From: Syngnathus acus
Taxonomy: Eukaryota; Chordata; Actinopteri; Syngnathiformes; Syngnathidae
NCBI RefSeq assembly: GCF_901709675.1
Contig: NC_051104.1
Span: 1,675,001-1,739,000, forward strand
DNA: 64,000 nucleotides
Reading direction: 5' to 3'
A program made the position numbers and the translations under genes. Below, piece after piece: positions 21,869 through 39,100 of the stretch. Under the pieces are notes generated by a model. That model was not told the origin of the DNA and ran no database searches. It worked only from the letters and a program-made list of their open reading frames with translations. The first letter of the stretch is position 1. The number at the start of each line of letters is the position of its first letter.

Positions 21869-24235
21869 GGCTGGCTCACTCACTCACCTGTGTGAAAAGT
21901 CAAAGTTGGTCCTGCATGAGTTCCTCCTCTGTCCGTCACAAATGCCGCTTGAGACACAATGTACATATATGTAATGTAGAACAGTGTATCCATGTTTTTG
22001 AAGGACACAAATGTACTTAAACAAACTGCCAACGAAGCGGGGGCAAAAAAGAAATCACAGTTTTACTTGATTTTGAAATCCATGAGGCATTCTTCTTCAC
22101 AATTCCAACCTCGAGGTTGGAAGCGCTGGTGAACAATGTCTGCCACCCTGTGCTTAACACGAGTATTACAGCTTTCAATGGCTCAGCGATAATGAATATT
22201 TTCGAGAAAATGAGGAATATTACAGTACTCTTGCGCTTATTCTTTTGTCTATACGATCGCTCTCAGTGGCCAAGGTAGGAACACCAGAGACAAACTATTA
22301 AGAACAATACAAAACGCCAATGGTCATAATACACGTATTGTCCAATGAGGAACTTTCTCCAAGTGTCCATCAAAAATGACAATTTTTGCCTCATGTACCT
22401 CATGTAGTGCTGTAAACAATCACAGTACAAAAGGGTTTTGTGAGGCGCATGCCGAGAGGAAACCTGCGTGGAAGAGTGTGGAACAAGTCGAATGACAAAG
22501 GCAAGTGTCGGCCTCACACGCACTTCGGAGCCCTCCCGCATGTGAATGGAGCCCCCTCCTCTACCTGCCATCGTGTTTTTAGCACACTCACTTGTTTTAT
22601 CATGATGAATGGAGAGTTGGAGGGACTCAGGGGGCCGGAATATGTTTCCCCGCGGGAGCACAGTGGATCCCCAATGCGGCCCCCGTGGAGCAGGGTGAGG
22701 CCATCTGCCCTCTTCTTCTTGGGAGTCAATCCCACCTAAATGAGACACACTCGTGGCGATATGGACAGTGCTTGTCTTCCAGCCGTGCCAGCCTTAAAAT
22801 AACACCAAATGTTGTAGTTGCTTTGTATTAGCCCTACTGCTGCTGTCATCAGTATCAATATAAGTGTGGATGTCAAAAAGGACCAATTAGGGGCCAGTGG
22901 GGGCGGAGCCAGCATGTGGATGATCTCCCTGTTTTATTCTCATTCTCTCTATATCTCTCTCCCCTTTTCTTTGTCTCTCATCCCATGATGCCACAAAGTG
23001 GAGGTGGTTGCGGGGGTGCACTTTTCTTAGCGGAGACCCCCCAGAAGGTCGTATACACAGCAGGGAAGAAGGATCCGCTAAAATCATGTACTTGTTTGAG
23101 CCTCCATTGTTGTCCTATTTGAAGGTGACCTTTCACCCCAGCAAGCCTGCAGTCAATCCACCCACCCATCAATGTACGTATGTGCTCATGTATAGATACA
23201 CTGTACATAAATTAATCGCTATACCAACATAAGAACTGACGTGGTTGCAGAAGTGTGCACACCCTCTTGTAACTGGTGATGCGGTTGTGTTAAAAAAGAA
23301 GTTACATTCAAATTCATGCTAAATGGGAGTTAATGCACATCTTCCACCATATGAAGCGCCGTTGATTCCCTTCAACTAAAGTTCAGATGTTCTAGTAGGC
23401 TTTTGCGGACATTCTCACATCTTACAAGCCTACTACTGAGCGCTTCCATAGCATTAGGGGGATCAAAAGTATTAGTCAGGAGAAGGCTGCAGCTCTCTTG
23501 TCTGTCCATCGGTCAGTCTGTGAGGCATGTGGTGACAAGAGTGTGACGGCAGATGTCAGTCAGGCTGTCTCATTGTGCTCGTGGCAGAAGAGCAACTCAC
23601 AGCACAACGCAGTATTGTCATTCATTTGCTCCACAAGGACTTGTTTCGATCTACACTCTACTTCTTAAAGCGGCATCACGCACGCAAACTGCAATTCTTG
23701 TTGAAAAACACAAACTAAAAGGTTGTTTTAAATGCATGTAGTTGGCTCTTGGTGTTACGTTTCAGCATATAAAACTAAGCATTATATTTTTAATGCACTT
23801 TAAAAATATATATAATTAATTTACTTGTACTTATGTTCCCGTGAGTATAAAATGACTTTCTTCATGAACAACCGACGAAAAATCATGCTTGTAATTTTTT
23901 TTATTAATTGTCTAAATTATAAATAAAGCACTCCACTTTTCAGTGGAAATATCAGATTAGACATAATAAATTAGCTAAATGCGATAAATGCTCCTTAACA
24001 AAAAAGCTCAAATAATAATGATAATAAGACTTTGACGTTGGAACTAATACATGAAATACAAATCTGGGTTCACAATTTACAGCACTGATCACATCACTAT
24101 AAACATTTTAGCACACGTTTGCTTGATCGTGTGCCTCAATACAGCAAAATCTTCTTAAACAGTTACGATGGTAAACCATTTAAAAGAAACTTGACGCTTG
24201 TCAGAGTACAAATAGGACAATAAACTTGTTTGGCT
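21869..24235. other. Intergenic DNA and prdm14 3' UTR
   Basis: No gene is supported at 21869-23880. The 23880-24235 end is probably the prdm14 3' UTR: a minus-strand AATAAA signal lies near 23897, about 340 bases after the predicted stop. Confidence 0.4.
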
Positions 24236-28765
<4,530 letters not shown>

Positions 28766-29392
28766 GAGGGATGGATGGAACTGTGTCCTAACAAAATACA
28801 GGTTAATACACACTTTGAGCACATTTACACTTAGTTTATTTAGTTTGTTTTGAAAATTCATGAAGGTAACGTTAATTTTCCTATTTAATTAATGAATACC
28901 GCTTTGCATTGTAAAGCACTTTGTGATTATCTGCAAAGACAGCTAATCAGTTTACTTTAAGGATAAAGAAAAGTGAATTTATTTAGGTTCAAGAAATCTT
29001 CATTTCATAACACTTTGCTTAAATCAAAGGATAATAAGCATACTTAAATCATTTTTTGGGACCCCCCCTGCAAAAGTTTAATCTAAATTTCCACCCTTCA
29101 TCCCACAAAAAATAACACATTCATCACCGTTGTGTGAGTATTTGAAGAAGCATTCAGCCAGTTCAGAGATACAAATCAGGGTCATGACACTCATTCAGGC
29201 CAGCCAGAACTGAGGTCAACATTCCGAAAGCTTTAATGTCTTTATAGACCTTAACCCTGAATCTATATTATAGAAGTTGCAACATTTAATTTGAAATAAA
29301 TCCGCAAATACAAGAAGCCCATTAAAACACGCACAAACAAAAATCAGCACGTTTTGATTTTTTTTTTTTTTTTTTTTTTTAAAGAAGCTTAC

Positions 29393-29700
29393 CTTGCTGC
29401 CAATTTAGAGGTGCTGCACAGTGAAACTTGCTGTCATAACCCCCCTCCTACCCCCCACACACAAGCAGGAAGAATCTTCTTCAAGTGGACCAGACAGTGA
29501 GTGTGTGTGAGAGTGTGTGTGAGGAGTGTCCGGTCATCTGAGGGCATCCACGTTGATCCACTGATGAGGATGCTTCCTCCTTCCTATTGGCTGCTGGCTC
29601 ATGCATCTCAATAATACCTTTCTCTCTCTCTCCAGGGAAAACCCACCCTGCTAACTTGTATGCATTTACATATGAACTCATCAATTTTGATGTTATCTCA
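29393..29700 (-). promoter_or_regulatory. prdm14: Candidate prdm14 5' noncoding exon and promoter
   Basis: A donor (CAAG|GTAAGC, exon end 29393) lies upstream of the first coding exon. The only ATG near it (minus strand, about 29436) closes after ten codons, so the exon would be untranslated. The 5' limit is unknown; a long C-run sits at 29706-29726. Confidence 0.35.
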
Positions 29701-29869
29701 AACAAGCCCCCCCCCCCCCCCCCCCCATCCCCAGAACACTAATGTTAGCTCATGATCACTTTTGCCTATGAGGTGTACCTAATGTTATGGCCTGAGAGTG
29801 GAGAAATAATCAACAAAAAAGATGCTGACTTGTTTTGCTGGGTGAAACAATTAAAGGCAGCAGAGTGAA

Positions 29870-32813
29870 ATATGTCAATAACAGAATTCTTTATTTACAA
29901 GGCAAATAGCATCAGCGAAGCCATAATAGTTGACAACTTGCATAACCGTGGTTTTTAACTTCTCGTGTCACTTTGCATAAAACACGCACACACGCGCGCG
30001 CGCTCACACACGCTTGGGTTGCAAAAAAGGGGGGGGGGGGGGGGGCTACAGTGTGATTCTTGTGAACAATGCAGGAAAAACCGCACACACACCAGCTGTG
30101 GAAAAGCAACGAAGCGTTCCTGGGAGAAACTCTATTATAATACATGAACATATCGCGCTTCCTTGTGAATGATGATGTCGCACCCGGTTGGTTTTGTACA
30201 AGTCATTATACAAACTTATACACACGGCCACGTAATATACAAGAGCGGACGAGATCTAAGGCATATTTGCTAGTTTTTTTTTTTTTAGCTCTAGTAAATT
30301 GGCAGACAATACAAAAGGGCATTAAAAATAGCAAAAGCTGTTTCGGGAGCGGGGTGGGGGGGCGGAAAGTGATCGTTGCACCTACACATGGCTTCTTCAC
30401 ACGTTCTTTGGAAATAATTTTGCAACGGGCAGGGACAAAAACGCTCAAGAAGGCTCGTTTGATACAATCGAAATCAGCGCTTGTTGAGGATTGCCTCGTA
30501 AGTCGCATCGGGTTGGCCCTTCAGAAGAAGTCGTTGGCGATACGTTCAACAAACGCCGCGTCTGATTGGACCCTGTTGACCTGACATCATCGTTAGGATC
30601 AGAAGCATGTCAAAACCAAGGTTCTGAACTCCAATTGAGGTGTGTGAGGGTTATTTGGCTTTTCTCCATGGAGCGTCGCAGCACATCAGAAGGGTGGGGA
30701 ACCGTTTTCTGTTTCTCCCAGAGACATTACGATAATTAAAAAAACAGGATCCAGTGTGTGTTTTGTGTGACATACTCGGGATGGAGGAAGAACAGTGACT
30801 CCTTGACTAACAAATTGAATCAATTTGTAACACGTTTCAAATCACCCTTCCCCATTGAAATGAATGGAAATAAATTAATCCATTCGAGCTGCATTATGCT
30901 CACTAATATTTTTGCAGAGAATAAAGATCTAAAAATCTGCATTGTCTATATACTTGTGTTGCTCCACTATTTATGTTCAAACAGCCAATGCTTAAAGGGC
31001 ACTGCGACGTGGGCGCTATTTATTAGCCTGTCTATGAAGTTTTGCATTAAGCGTTAGCATTAAGCTAGTGACATTTCCTAAGGCAAAAAGTATGCAACAT
31101 CGTTAAACACAACTTAAGTAATTTAAGTCGGACCACCCTTAAAACATAAATTGACATTTATAACAGCAACGTTAGGTTTTATTTTTCTTCTCAAGTAAAA
31201 TTGCAAAAAATATTTTTGCTTGCCAGTTTGGCCTCTTTTTCACCAAACTGGTGCTTTGCTGCCACCATCTGGAGCTCATACCGCAATTTGGTTCGCAGGC
31301 AAAGTTCTGTGCTGTGATACGAAATGGAATGGTGGCAGTGTGAGAAGAAAAGTGGAGTTGGGGGGGGGACTCGCTTCTCCCACCCTGTTGCGTTGAACGC
31401 AATCATCACAACGGCCACCGGCGTCATTGCGGGCTCCGTGTGAAAGGCACTGGCAAATATGTTTTGCTTGAAAGGGGCGATACCAAAATAACAGAATGGA
31501 CCACTTGTTAATTCTGCAGTGTGAGCCTTTTTTTGTTTTTTGCGGGTTCAGATGTTAACGTTTCAATGATGTTAATGTTTTAACAATTGCAGGTTCCCCA
31601 CCCTTTGTAATTTAACAGATATATAATAATAAAAAAAAAAAAAGAGTTGCGCGCCATTTTAGGTGAATCGTTGCCTGAGGACATTTCAATATGGCTGTCT
31701 GTCAAGAGCCAGTGCTGCATAATCTAAAACATGTGAGTGTTACAAACGGCATTTTAAAAAAGAAAAAGGGTGTTTTAATACTGCATCCAAACGCACAGCC
31801 AAAAAAAGGTGTCCTTATTCTCAATTAGGAAACTGTACAAAAATTACAAAAAACAGTTATTGCTTGTTTACATGACACCAAAAAATGCACCTAGCAGCTT
31901 GCATGAAGCAATTTTTGTTTTCAAACTCCAGACAACATAGAAAGCACTTTTTTTTTGGAACAAAAGTTATTGTATGGCTGTGTCGACTCGACTGGTCTCG
32001 TTTGGTGGTGGTCTGCGCTAAAGGCAAGAAGCAAGAAGCGATATCATCTGTACACTGTATACATCGCGGCCCCGCCCCGCCCTGCTCTGCTTTGTACCGG
32101 ATGCACTGAAAACAAAGAAATATGATGATGTCAGCAGACATCGACCCTCCCCTCCTTCAAAAGACAAAAAAAAAAAATCTAATAAATAGAAAAACCATGG
32201 TATCACTTATTGGTATATACAAGTCATTGGATTTGGACTTTTTTGTTTTTAATTATAAGCTCATATAATCTCATAAAGTCTCGGATGCTACAAGGATTAA
32301 GCCATCTACAGGAATTATTCTTAGTAAAACAGAATCTATACAGAAAAATAAAACTTAATTTAATACACTATATAAACCTCAAAACGCTCTTCTGCAGTGT
32401 TGCCTGCTACCCCCCCTTCAGGCTAACAAAAACGTTTCTGAATTGTCTTCAGAAACTTTTAAACAAAAATTTTAAACTTTTTTAAAACTTTTTGTCGTCA
32501 TACAGTAAGGAAAAGCTTCAGAAAGGCAAACCAAAAGTCAGGTTTTCCTTTTTTTGGGGGGGGGTGAAATATTAACAATGAGATTGTAAATAGCCGCAGT
32601 CCGCTGAGAGGAATACATTCATCGGGGCGTGGGAGGGGATTGGGGAGGTGGTTTGCCCCTCGTACCCGGGGGGCCTACAGTAAGTCACACTACGGTGAAT
32701 GCAGACAGAAGCCTGACTGTATTTCGTAATCTTTGAGGGCTGTTGGCTCGCTTACGTTCGTACACTTTTTGTTGTTTTGTTGTTGCTCCATCTCAAGTCC
32801 AACTCAATGCGAG
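29870..32813 (-). other. ncoa2: ncoa2 3' untranslated region
   Basis: About 2.9 kb after the ncoa2 stop contains no supported exon. A minus-strand AATAAA (complement of 29890-29895) marks a likely end. It contains A/T-rich runs and a G-run near 30030-30045. Its end lies within a few hundred bases of the candidate prdm14 5' exon. Confidence 0.6.
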
Positions 32814-33181
32814 TTAACAGTATTTCTGGAAGAAGAAGAAGAAGAAAAAAAAACTGAAGTACTTGACTGCATAAAAATGCAAATGGGCAAAGGTTAAATA
32901 ATTGACATAATCTAAGTGCCGATATGTTTCTATTGTCTGACATTGGTGTGATTGTGTCCGCCCGCTGAAATATTGATGGGCTTTTACTGGCCCTGAAAGC
33001 ATCGTGGAGAAGCTGCGGTTAATGACACCTTACCGGCTCTTGTCCCATGGAGGGCAAGCCGGGCGAGGACATGGATGCGACGCCCATCTGGCCCATGCCA
33101 GGGACACCGTTGAACAGGCTGCCATTATTCTGCTGTTGCTGCTGGCTAAACTGAGGGGACGCCTGCTGTTGTGAGAACATA
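32814..33181 (-). CDS. ncoa2: ncoa2 last two coding exons, ending KYC
   Basis: Exon 33034-33181 ends QEP before a strong GTAAGG donor. A pyrimidine-rich acceptor (TTCTTCTTCTTCCAG) opens a 12-base coding exon, 32814-32825, that reads K-Y-C-stop. Mammalian NCOA2 also ends RKYC, which supports this junction over read-through to a stop at 33019. The rest of the last exon is 3' UTR. Confidence 0.85.
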
Positions 33182-36100
33182 CTGCCAAGGAAAGGACCAC
33201 AAATCACAAAAGGTGATTTTTGTTCCACAAAAATCACACCTTGCCCCTCCCTACCTGCTCCCTGCCACGTTGCCCTGCGTCCAGCCATTGATGTCGGACG
33301 AGCCCTGGAAGGGGGTACCGCCCGGGCCCTGCTGCATCATGGGGGATTGCTGGGCGTGTGCCACCCGTGGGGACAGCAGAGGGCTCGGCGGTGCACCGGG
33401 ACCCCCGAAACCACTCTCCGCCTGTTGGCTCATACCTGTAGTGACAGTGGGCGGGGGGGGGGGGGGGGGGGGGAGGGAAATGGGTCAAGGAGACAACACC
33501 AAAATGTGATAAAAATGAACGAAATAAAAATGATCGTAGAAAGTGTCATTCAATGCATTCGAGTGGGCATTCGGGATGTTGATTGCAAGCAAGGTCGGAA
33601 GCAATGAGGTTAGAAAGGAAAATGAAACAGCCTTGGATGGATAAATGTAGATATATCTGATTCATGGTAAAAGGCAACTTCCTTAGAAGAACTTACTGCC
33701 ACACTAGAGCTGTGAAACTCTTTCTGAAAATCAGAGTTAAATTGTGAATTCGTGCTCATGGTTTGAAGAACAGCTGGATTTCTGGAGTTAGGGCGCCCTC
33801 GTGTGGACACAAAGTGTATAACTAGCTAAATTATTAGAACTCGCATCCTTCAGGAATTAATTTGCCTTTTTGACGTCTTGACATTCCTGAAAGCACACAC
33901 ATTTTTGCAAGCAAATGTATACTGTGCAATAATATTTGTATTTTAGTGGTTCCAAACAGTCTGATATTCAATCAGTAAAGTTTTTTTTGGGGGGGGGTTG
34001 ATCATAACTGCACACGATGAGGGCGTTTGAGGTGAACCACGTGTGGGGGCCGGCCGGGGCAGGGTAAGCAGTACCTGAGTTGGGAAACTGAAAGGCACTG
34101 TGCTGCATTTGGGGGCTGAGTACGGTCCCGTACTGTCCGCCCATCATGTTTGTGTTTCCCATCATCATCATCATCATCTGCTGGGAAGAGGGGGAGGGGG
34201 TGGAGCAGGAAGAGGAGGAGGTGCCATGCAAGTGCAGCTGGGGGTTGGCGGGGAGAGACGGCAGGCTGGGGGAGGAGAGAGGCGAGGGGGAGGAGAAGGG
34301 GCTGCTAGGGGGAGGTGGCGAGGCCAGGCCTGTACCGGTACCGTAGCTGGGCGGGTAGGGGAACTGCTGGGGGTTGGCCTGGGGGATCCGCGGCCCGCTC
34401 ATGTTGGGCGGCAGGTTGAGGCCCTGCGCCCGCATGGCCATGCTCCGCTGCTGCTGTTGCTGCCGCTGTCGCAAGTGGTTGCTCAGCATCTCGCGTTGAC
34501 GCTGCGCCAGCATCTGGGCATTGATGGTCCCCTGCGGGGAAAACTACAAGTCATGGGCCCATCTTCTCCAGCTGGGGGGCATGGTGGATTGATGGCTTAC
34601 CTGATTGGGAGCGTTGGATCTTAGAGGTAGGTTCACATTTGACACACTACTCATCTGAGTCATCATTGGCTGTCGGTTCTGATTGGATGGAAAGGAAGAC
34701 AAAAAGGAACAATAAATTTAAAAAAAAAACATTTGTTGCAGCAAAATTTTTATCCATCCATTTTCTGGACCGCTTTGTCCCCACGGGGGTCGCGGGCGTG
34801 CTGGAGCCTATCCCAACTGTCATCGGGCAGTAGGCGCGGGACACCCTGAACCGGATGCCAGCCAATAGCAGGGCAGTTAAGGAAAAATCAAACAATTGAA
34901 TAGTCCGACTCACCTGCTGTGACTGAAGCCGATGTTGCAGCTGAAGGCGCAGCGTGTTGGGCTGGTTGGGCACCACCCCGGTGGGCCTGAGTCCCGCCCG
35001 GGCCTGCATCCTCATCATTGGGTAACCGGGACGCGGCGGCATCTGGCCGGCCATCGAGTGGAAGCCCGGCTCCTGCATGGGCGCGCCAGGGTAGCCCCTC
35101 TGCGCCATGTGGGACGGGGGCGGGCCAAACTGCTGCTGGGCGTACATGGGGGGCTTCTGCTCCAGCATCATGGAGGAGGGGTCCTGCGCAAACTGGTCCT
35201 GGTCTAGCGTCTGATTCTGTAAGCGTAGTGGGGAAACATGAAAACTAAAATGAGGAGATTGAGTGAAGCCACGTTTTGCACGGTCCACTTTTATTAATTT
35301 GATTTAGCGGATTTTTCGTGAAATGGCAGTTGTCATTTCCAAAGTACAATGGCAGCTGGGTCTTTAGAAGTCACCTGTTCGATCAGAGCGGGGATGCCGA
35401 GCGCCCGGTCCAGCTCCTCTAGGCCGTCAAAATCCTTTAGCGCTGAGTACAGCTGAGACATGAGGGCCCCCTCGTCCACTGGACCCCCTTCGCCGAGGCC
35501 AATGCTGCACAACAAGTCCTCCTGAGGAGTCGGGTGCAGCGACCTGGGGAGGGGCGAGGGGGGTGTTAAGAGGACATGGGCCCAGACTGTGAATTTGCCA
35601 GGATTTTGATGTTACCTGTTCTGGTTGACAAAAGCAGTCTGCTCAATGGGCATCATGCTGTCCGGCCAAGGTGCCGTCTGATTGGGCGGAGCCTGCTGCT
35701 GCTGCTGAGAGAAGTGGCCGACCATACTCATGTCCATGTCAAGTTGGGCTAAACGGTGACAAGAAAAAAAAAAATACTCTATAGGATCCACAGTTTAAAA
35801 AGTTCCTGACTGGAACGAGTGTTGTCATGATCAGTTGTCTCTGTACTTGCTGTTTTGCATAAAGCTAGAATTGTGTTGGCAAACTGCTGCGGTCAAGGGC
35901 TTTAAAAATCAACACCTCATTTGTAGATGTGGTTAAAGAAGTGTTTATCAAATTCTGAGATAAAATACATTAATTGTTAATTTCCTTTTATTACTGGGAA
36001 CGTTGACCCCGTTGCAGCTCACTAATGGCGAATTCACTTCGCTTGAAGAATATTTTGTTTTGAAGACACCACAAGATGGCGCTAAAGCACTGGTGAATAT

Positions 36101-39100
36101 TAAACGGCAATTTAAGTCGTTAACAGGAAGGATTAAGCAGAGTGAGTGAGTGAGTGAGTGAGTGAGTGAGTCTCTTTGTGCTGGTATTCCACACCGTTGG
36201 GCATCATGGAGGTCTGGAGCATTTGCCGAGGTCCTGGCTGCCCTGGCCTCATGGGAGCGCCGCCCGGGCCCATCCGACTCTGGGCCAGCTGCGGAACCGA
36301 GGCTGAGCCCGCCCAGCCTTCCTGCTGTTGCTGCTGTATACCTAGCCGAGTAGCGCCCGGACCCACGAGTCCTGGATGGAGACAAGAGTGAGAGTTACTG
36401 TACTGTACATGAACATACGTCGAAAGCCTTGATTGAGCGTGGGATTAGGATTTTACAAACACACCTGGGACGACCATATTGGCCTGGCTCGCCATCATGC
36501 CGTGTCCTCCCACCATGCTTTGCTGCTGCTGCTGAACCAGCGCGTACGGGCTGGTGGTCCTCATGGGGTACTGCGGCGTGGCGCTCATCTCCAGCGACAC
36601 ACTCCTCATCGGCCCGCCCCTGCCCGGCCGCACGCCCCCGAAATCTGTAACGTAAGGAGAATGAAGACTTCCACCGCTCAAGTGAGTAACACACAAAACA
36701 AAGATAATACTAATAATTACTCGAGCATTTATTTGAGTGCGTGAGAGTACTTGTGTGCTTTGCTACTCACTGGTGGGCCCCATGCCACCGGTAACATTCT
36801 TGTGCTGCGGATGCTGCGGCGGTGTGGCCGGGCTGCTCTCTGACATCTGCAGGATGTCGTTGATGATGTTTTGCTTGTCCATGGGGCTGGGCAGCGAGAC
36901 AGGCCGCGGCTCACAAAACAGCTGCGGCTGGGCATTCTGCAGGTCGTTCAGGATGTCGTCCAGCTCCGAGGACTGCGCACGGAAAGGAGAAGGAGATGGA
37001 TGACACGTGTGAAATCTGAAGACATGGATAGCAGTGAGATAAATAAGTTGCAAGTGCTACAAGTGGCCACCAGAGGACAGCACATGAAGACTCGCTGTGA
37101 AGTGCACTACTGAACTGTTCTTAACCGGAAACTACCAAAATTAAACTGATGGGCAAATACCTCAAAAAGTCAGTTATACTTACAAATTGCCCCCAAAAAG
37201 TAACTTACTTAGAATTACTTCTACTAATTAGCTAGAAGGACATGTAATTAATTATGATGATACTGTTTTAGGGGGGGGACCTTTAAATATGTCAAAGGAT
37301 TCTGGTTTTTGAGCAATCTTTAACAGACCAGTTGCATTGAGTAGACCAGAATAGATACATTATTTCCAACACATCTACTTACAAATAAACCCAAAAGGAT
37401 GTAGAGGTGAAGGAATAAAACAAAACCTCGAGCCCACTTCATCATAAATAGGACCTGGTGAGTGACGTGTGCGTCAGCGAGCGGAGTCGGCCATTGTTAG
37501 CTTTGCTTAGTGTGGTATACGTGAGCTAGCGTTTTCAGTCACTTTCCGGATATACGGGTGCGCTACATACAGTCAGTGTGGAGGAGGGGGGTGAGACAGT
37601 GAAAAGCCCTAATGAGGTCAGGAATGATGTAATGCTCCTGTACACTCTCACTTGTATGCCCCCCCCCCCGTTCACTTTCTACTCTCTCGGCCACGCCGCT
37701 TTTACACTTAATGGCTCCTGTTTCTATCAATCTCTCGCTGTTTAAGGCAGCAGTGTAACGCGATCCGCATCCTGCGCAGGAACGACGAGGGTACACAGCA
37801 AGAACTGAGCGTAAAAGGAAGAGGAGGAAACAATTTCAGAACCCATAGTTGCTGTAAGCACAGGGGGGAAAAAAAAAAAATCATGAACGTGAATATAGTT
37901 TTTGGGTTGCGCTAAAATTATGTTATTTTAAAAACACCCAGTTTCAAAATATTTTGGACAAAAAAAGGAACGTATTTTGACCTGGATTGGAGGTAATCGA
38001 TCACAGGTTGGATTTTAGTTTCGTTTTGATGACGGCGGTAAGTTGCTATGTCGAAGTAGGAATATTGTGCAGTCAAGGAAGTGCTTTCACTCATTTGGTC
38101 AAAGTTGATGACAGTGGAAAATGAACACACACACACACACAATAATATTCCCCTCTGCCTTTCGCCACAAGTCAACTCTGCTCTGATTTCACATGTAGTC
38201 CTGCATCAATAATTCAGCTCTCAAACAATCGTGCACATTACAGGAGGGAGGATGTGTGTGAGGGGGGGGGGTGACACTGGTGGGAGCAGTGGGTGAGGTT
38301 AGACCCCTCCCCCCACCTCCTCCCCGCCCTCAAATCGAGTAGTCATCGTTCACACATGGCCGAGCAGCCATTCACCAGCAGCCCACTCGCCAGATAATGA
38401 AGTCGTCACAGCGTCCGTGACTAAAGACAACACACACGCAATGCACGCTGCCAGAAAAGGCAAACAGGCTCTAGAAGAAAATAATTAATTGAAGAAGAAT
38501 CGGTAGAATTTACAATTCTAAAAGTATTCTCAATACTGCATCGGGTCAACAATCAAACTTTGTTCTCGGGATGTTTTACAGGGGACGACTTTTCGCTCCC
38601 CTTATAGCCGATGCAGCGTAAAACAAAACATGGCCGCCGGCTCTATTTTAAAGTGCTTGCCTCCTCGCCACTATCACCATGGCAGCGGCATATGGCTCAT
38701 CGTGCTCACTCCGCCTGCCGAGGCTGGGCTCTCCTGAGGCTATGTGCGCTTCCCTGTGTTTCTGCCCTCTTTGTTTCCATGCTACGGTGGTCCGACTATT
38801 ACCCGAGGCCCCCCCGCCCAACATCCACTCCTCGTTTCCCTGTACAGTGGCGTCGGAGTATTGGCCCCCTTCCTGATGTATGATTTTTTTCTATCAGTAA
38901 GCCCCCATTTTAGTGTGGAGGAGATGTTGTGCGCACTCCTGCAATAGGTGCATCGGCGATTGCATCACAGTACGTATACTGCAAAAAAAAAAAAACATAG
39001 CAATTGAAATTTCACCAGCAAGTCTCTCCCTGTTCATTCCAGATTCCCTCCTCCCTCCCTCACATTCCCCTTCCTTCCTTCCTTCTTTCTTTCTTTCTTT

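Noticed and set aside
33019-33288. ncoa2 ending at EPVRCH by read-through
   Set aside because: A strong GTAAGG donor and the conserved KYC exon explain the end better.
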